Shown piece after piece: positions 6,315 through 8,180 of a stretch of DNA of 8,180 nucleotides. Both the position numbers and the translations under genes were made by a program. The stretch spans positions 1 to 8,180 of the forward strand of contig CANGMW010000112.1 of assembly GCA_947454695.1 (NCBI GenBank). Reading direction: 5' to 3'. Position 1 is the stretch's first letter, and each line of letters begins with the position of its first letter. Below the pieces are notes generated by a model. That model did not search any database. It worked only from the letters and a program-made list of their open reading frames with translations, and was not told where the DNA came from. Source of the stretch: Comamonadaceae bacterium. GTDB taxonomy: Bacteria > Pseudomonadota > Gammaproteobacteria > Burkholderiales > Burkholderiaceae_C.

Positions 6315-7004
6315 GTGACGTTTCAGTGCGCTAATTTGGGTCGGGTGGACTATGTGCCCACCTTTGAAGCGATGCAGACGTTCACAACGCAACGCACGGA
6401 TTTAACCCCGGACGCGCTCTGGGTGTGCGAGCACTCACCTGTCTTTACGCAGGGATTGGCTGGCAAATCTGAACATGTGCTCTTGGCTGGCGACATCCCG
6501 GTCGTCGCGAGCAACCGGGGCGGGCAAGTCACTTACCACGGGCCCGGGCAGGTCGTCGCCTACCCGTTGCTGGACCTCAAGCGCGCGGGTTACTTTGTCA
6601 AAGAGTATGTGTACCGCCTCGAGGAGGCGGTGATTAAATCACTGGCCCATTGGGGCGTGACCGGCCACCGCGTGACGGGGGCCCCCGGTATTTATGTCCG
6701 GTTAGACGACCCGGGATCGCATCGCCCGCTGGCGCAACGCCCCCAACAGAGCACGCTGGGAATTTCGCCCGAATTTTCAGGGCTGGGCAAGATCGCGGCT
6801 TTGGGCATCAAGGTCAGCCGGCACTGCACCTACCATGGCGTGGCGCTCAATGTAGCCATGGATTTAGAACCTTTCTCGCGCATCAACGCCTGCGGCTATG
6901 CCGGGCTTCAAACGGTTGACCTTTCTACAATAGGCGTGCAGATCAGCTGGCAAGAAGCTGCTGACGTGTTGAGCCAAAAGCTCCTGATTTACTTGGCCCC
7001 TTAA
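6315..7004 (+). CDS. lipB: Lipoyl(octanoyl) transferase LipB (GTG start)
   Basis: Transfers the octanoyl group from octanoyl-ACP to the lysine of lipoyl domains (E2 and GcvH proteins) in the cytoplasm, the first step of de novo lipoate attachment. It has 229 residues. The motifs are NRGGQVTYHGPGQVVAYPL (67-85), GKIAALGIKVSRHCTYHGVA (158-177) and RINACGYAG (189-197). The expected catalytic pair is Lys159 and Cys193, 34 residues apart, as between Lys135 and Cys169 of E. coli. The residue before the cysteine is Ala rather than the usual Pro. A segment of about 25 residues (roughly 130-156) separates GAPGIYV from GKIAALG and is absent from E. coli LipB. The start is GTG at 6315, with only a weak GAG ribosome site that overlaps the ybeD stop. 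lipA follows after 26 nt. Confidence 0.97.
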   Translation: MTFQCANLGRVDYVPTFEAMQTFTTQRTDLTPDALWVCEHSPVFTQGLAGKSEHVLLAGDIPVVASNRGGQVTYHGPGQVVAYPLLDLKRAGYFVKEYVYRLEEAVIKSLAHWGVTGHRVTGAPGIYVRLDDPGSHRPLAQRPQQSTLGISPEFSGLGKIAALGIKVSRHCTYHGVALNVAMDLEPFSRINACGYAGLQTVDLSTIGVQISWQEAADVLSQKLLIYLAP

Positions 7005-7030
7005 GCACACGACTGATTGCTCCGCACACC

Positions 7031-8038
7031 ATGACCACTAGCGACCCTACTTCCCGCACCGTTCGCGACGCGCAAAGCGTTGAAACCTACGACGCGTCGG
7101 CCAAACAAAAAGCGGCCGCCAAGCTCTCGCGCATTCCTATCAAGGTGCAAGCCGGTGAAGTGCTGAAAAAACCCGACTGGATTCGCGTCAAGGCTGGCTC
7201 CGCCTCAACCCGGTTTTATGAAATCAAGGACATCCTGCGCAGCAACAAGCTGGTGACGGTATGCGAAGAAGCCAGCTGCCCCAACATCGGCGAATGCTTT
7301 GGCAAAGGCACTGCAACCTTCATGATCATGGGCGACAAGTGCACGCGTCGCTGCCCGTTTTGCGATGTGGGCCATGGACGCCCTGATCCGCTGGACATTG
7401 ATGAGCCGGCCAATTTAGCCAAGACCATTGCAACACTGAAGCTCCAATACGTGGTCATCACCAGCGTCGACCGCGACGACTTGCGCGATGGCGGCGCGGC
7501 CCATTTCGTGGAGTGCATCCGCCAGACCCGCGAACGCTCACCGCAGACACAAATTGAAATCCTGGTGCCTGATTTTCGCGGTCGAGATGACCGCGCTTTG
7601 GACATCCTCAAAGCCGCACCGCCGGATGTCATGAACCACAACCTAGAGACCGTGCCACGTTTGTACAAAGAGGCACGGCCGGGTAGCGACTATGCGTTCT
7701 CGCTGAACTTGCTGAAAAAATTCAAGGCGCTGTTTCCCCATGTCCCCACCAAAAGCGGCTTGATGGTGGGCCTGGGCGAAACGGATGAAGAGATTTTGGC
7801 GGTGATGCAAGACATGCGCGACCACCACATCGACATGCTCACGATTGGCCAATACCTGGCGCCCTCCACCTCGCACCTGCCGGTGCGCCGCTATGTGCAC
7901 CCGGACACCTTCAAGATGTTTGAGGCCAAGGCCTACGAGATGGGTTTTAACCACGCGGCGGTGGGCGCCATGGTGCGTTCGAGCTACCACGCCGATCAGC
8001 AGGCCCATGCGGCCAGCAGTGCCGGCAAAGCGATTTAA
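7031..8038 (+). CDS. lipA: Lipoyl synthase LipA (radical SAM)
   Basis: Inserts two sulfur atoms at C6 and C8 of protein-bound octanoyl chains to make lipoate, using S-adenosylmethionine and sacrificing its auxiliary iron-sulfur cluster. It has 335 residues. The auxiliary-cluster cysteines are Cys78, Cys83 and Cys89 (CX4CX5C); the radical-SAM cysteines are Cys104, Cys108 and Cys111 (CX3CX2C, in CTRRCPFCDV). The C-terminal RSSYHA motif (316-321) contains the serine that ligates the auxiliary cluster. Other family marks are TSVDRDDL (144-151) and GLMVGLGET (243-251). An N-terminal tail of about 40 residues, rich in Lys and Ala, precedes the conserved part. The ATG at 7031 lacks a clear ribosome site, so coupling to lipB is possible. 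The stop overlaps the stop of the converging gene. Confidence 0.98.
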   Translation: MTTSDPTSRTVRDAQSVETYDASAKQKAAAKLSRIPIKVQAGEVLKKPDWIRVKAGSASTRFYEIKDILRSNKLVTVCEEASCPNIGECFGKGTATFMIMGDKCTRRCPFCDVGHGRPDPLDIDEPANLAKTIATLKLQYVVITSVDRDDLRDGGAAHFVECIRQTRERSPQTQIEILVPDFRGRDDRALDILKAAPPDVMNHNLETVPRLYKEARPGSDYAFSLNLLKKFKALFPHVPTKSGLMVGLGETDEEILAVMQDMRDHHIDMLTIGQYLAPSTSHLPVRRYVHPDTFKMFEAKAYEMGFNHAAVGAMVRSSYHADQQAHAASSAGKAI

Positions 8039-8180
8039 CGCGACGCCATGAGGGAGGCAGGCTCGTCATGCACGAGCACGTCTTGCGCCCAGCTTGCCAA
8101 CTTGGCAGTGTCAGCCCGCAGCACTTCTTGCTTCACCGCCAGAATTTGCGCAGGGTGCATGGAAAAACTGCGCAGCCCCA
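8035..8180 (-). CDS. ptsI: PTS Enzyme I-like phosphoenolpyruvate-protein phosphotransferase, C-terminal end
   Basis: Only the last 47 codons and the TAA stop (8035-8037) are in the window; the rest lies beyond the right edge. The visible protein contains GLRSFSMHPAQILAVKQEVL followed by RADT, which matches the C-terminal end of the PEP-binding TIM-barrel domain of Enzyme I (GL..FSM in E. coli PtsI). Enzyme I passes phosphate from PEP to HPr in the cytoplasm; in many betaproteobacteria the system is mainly regulatory. A PtsP-type (nitrogen PTS) paralogue or another PEP-utilising enzyme cannot be excluded from so short a piece, so the symbol is tentative. It converges on lipA with a 4-nt tail overlap. 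Confidence 0.7.
   Translation of the reverse strand, partial: GLRSFSMHPAQILAVKQEVLRADTAKLASWAQDVLVHDEPASLMASR

Noticed and set aside
6001..6318. ATG at 6001 opening a 105-codon frame that overlaps ybeD
   Set aside because: The translation is Arg/His-rich and unlike any family, whereas the frame starting at 6017 gives a clear YbeD-type protein.
7216..8008. Minus-strand open frames opposite lipA
   Set aside because: They are shadows of the lipA coding sequence, with no recognisable motif or start signal.
8061..8077. Inverted repeat GCTCGT-CATGC-ACGAGC as a lipA terminator
   Set aside because: The stem is only 6 bp and no T run follows on the plus strand; it lies within the coding end of the Enzyme I-like gene. 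It is more likely chance.

Overview
This window is ordinary core-genome DNA. It holds most of an F-type ATP synthase (atp) operon on the minus strand, a divergent lipoate-synthesis cluster on the plus strand, and the tail of a phosphotransferase gene. I see no mobile element, CRISPR array, RNA gene or defence-like cassette, and nothing that looks like an undescribed multi-gene system. The only protein of unknown function is a small DUF493/YbeD-family protein upstream of lipB.

The host is most likely a betaproteobacterium of the order Burkholderiales, and the LipB, LipA and ATP synthase sequences look most like the Comamonadaceae (Rhodoferax/Polaromonas-like). This is recognition of sequence style and gene order plus moderately high GC; no search was run.

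Layout. From 5856 down to 1 on the minus strand run atpI, atpB (a), atpE (c), atpF (b), atpH (delta), atpA (alpha), atpG (gamma) and the first 189 codons of atpD (beta), which runs off the left edge. This is the standard bacterial order; atpC (epsilon) would be expected outside the window. All junctions are short (9 to 57 nt) and none shows a terminator, so this reads as one transcript. A 160-nt divergent spacer (5857-6016) carries a perfect TATAAT box facing the atp genes and a weaker candidate promoter facing the other way. On the plus strand follow a ybeD-like gene (6017-6307), lipB (6315-7004, GTG start) and lipA (7031-8038). At the right edge, the last 47 codons of a PTS Enzyme I-like gene converge on lipA, and the two stop codons overlap.

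How the genes work together. LipB moves octanoyl groups from acyl carrier protein to lipoyl domains, and LipA inserts two sulfurs to make lipoate, the cofactor of pyruvate and 2-oxoglutarate dehydrogenases and of glycine cleavage. These enzymes feed the respiratory chain, whose proton gradient drives the ATP synthase encoded on the other side of the spacer. Shared control from the spacer is plausible but is inference. Catalytic residues are intact in every complete enzyme, and I see no frameshift or pseudogene.
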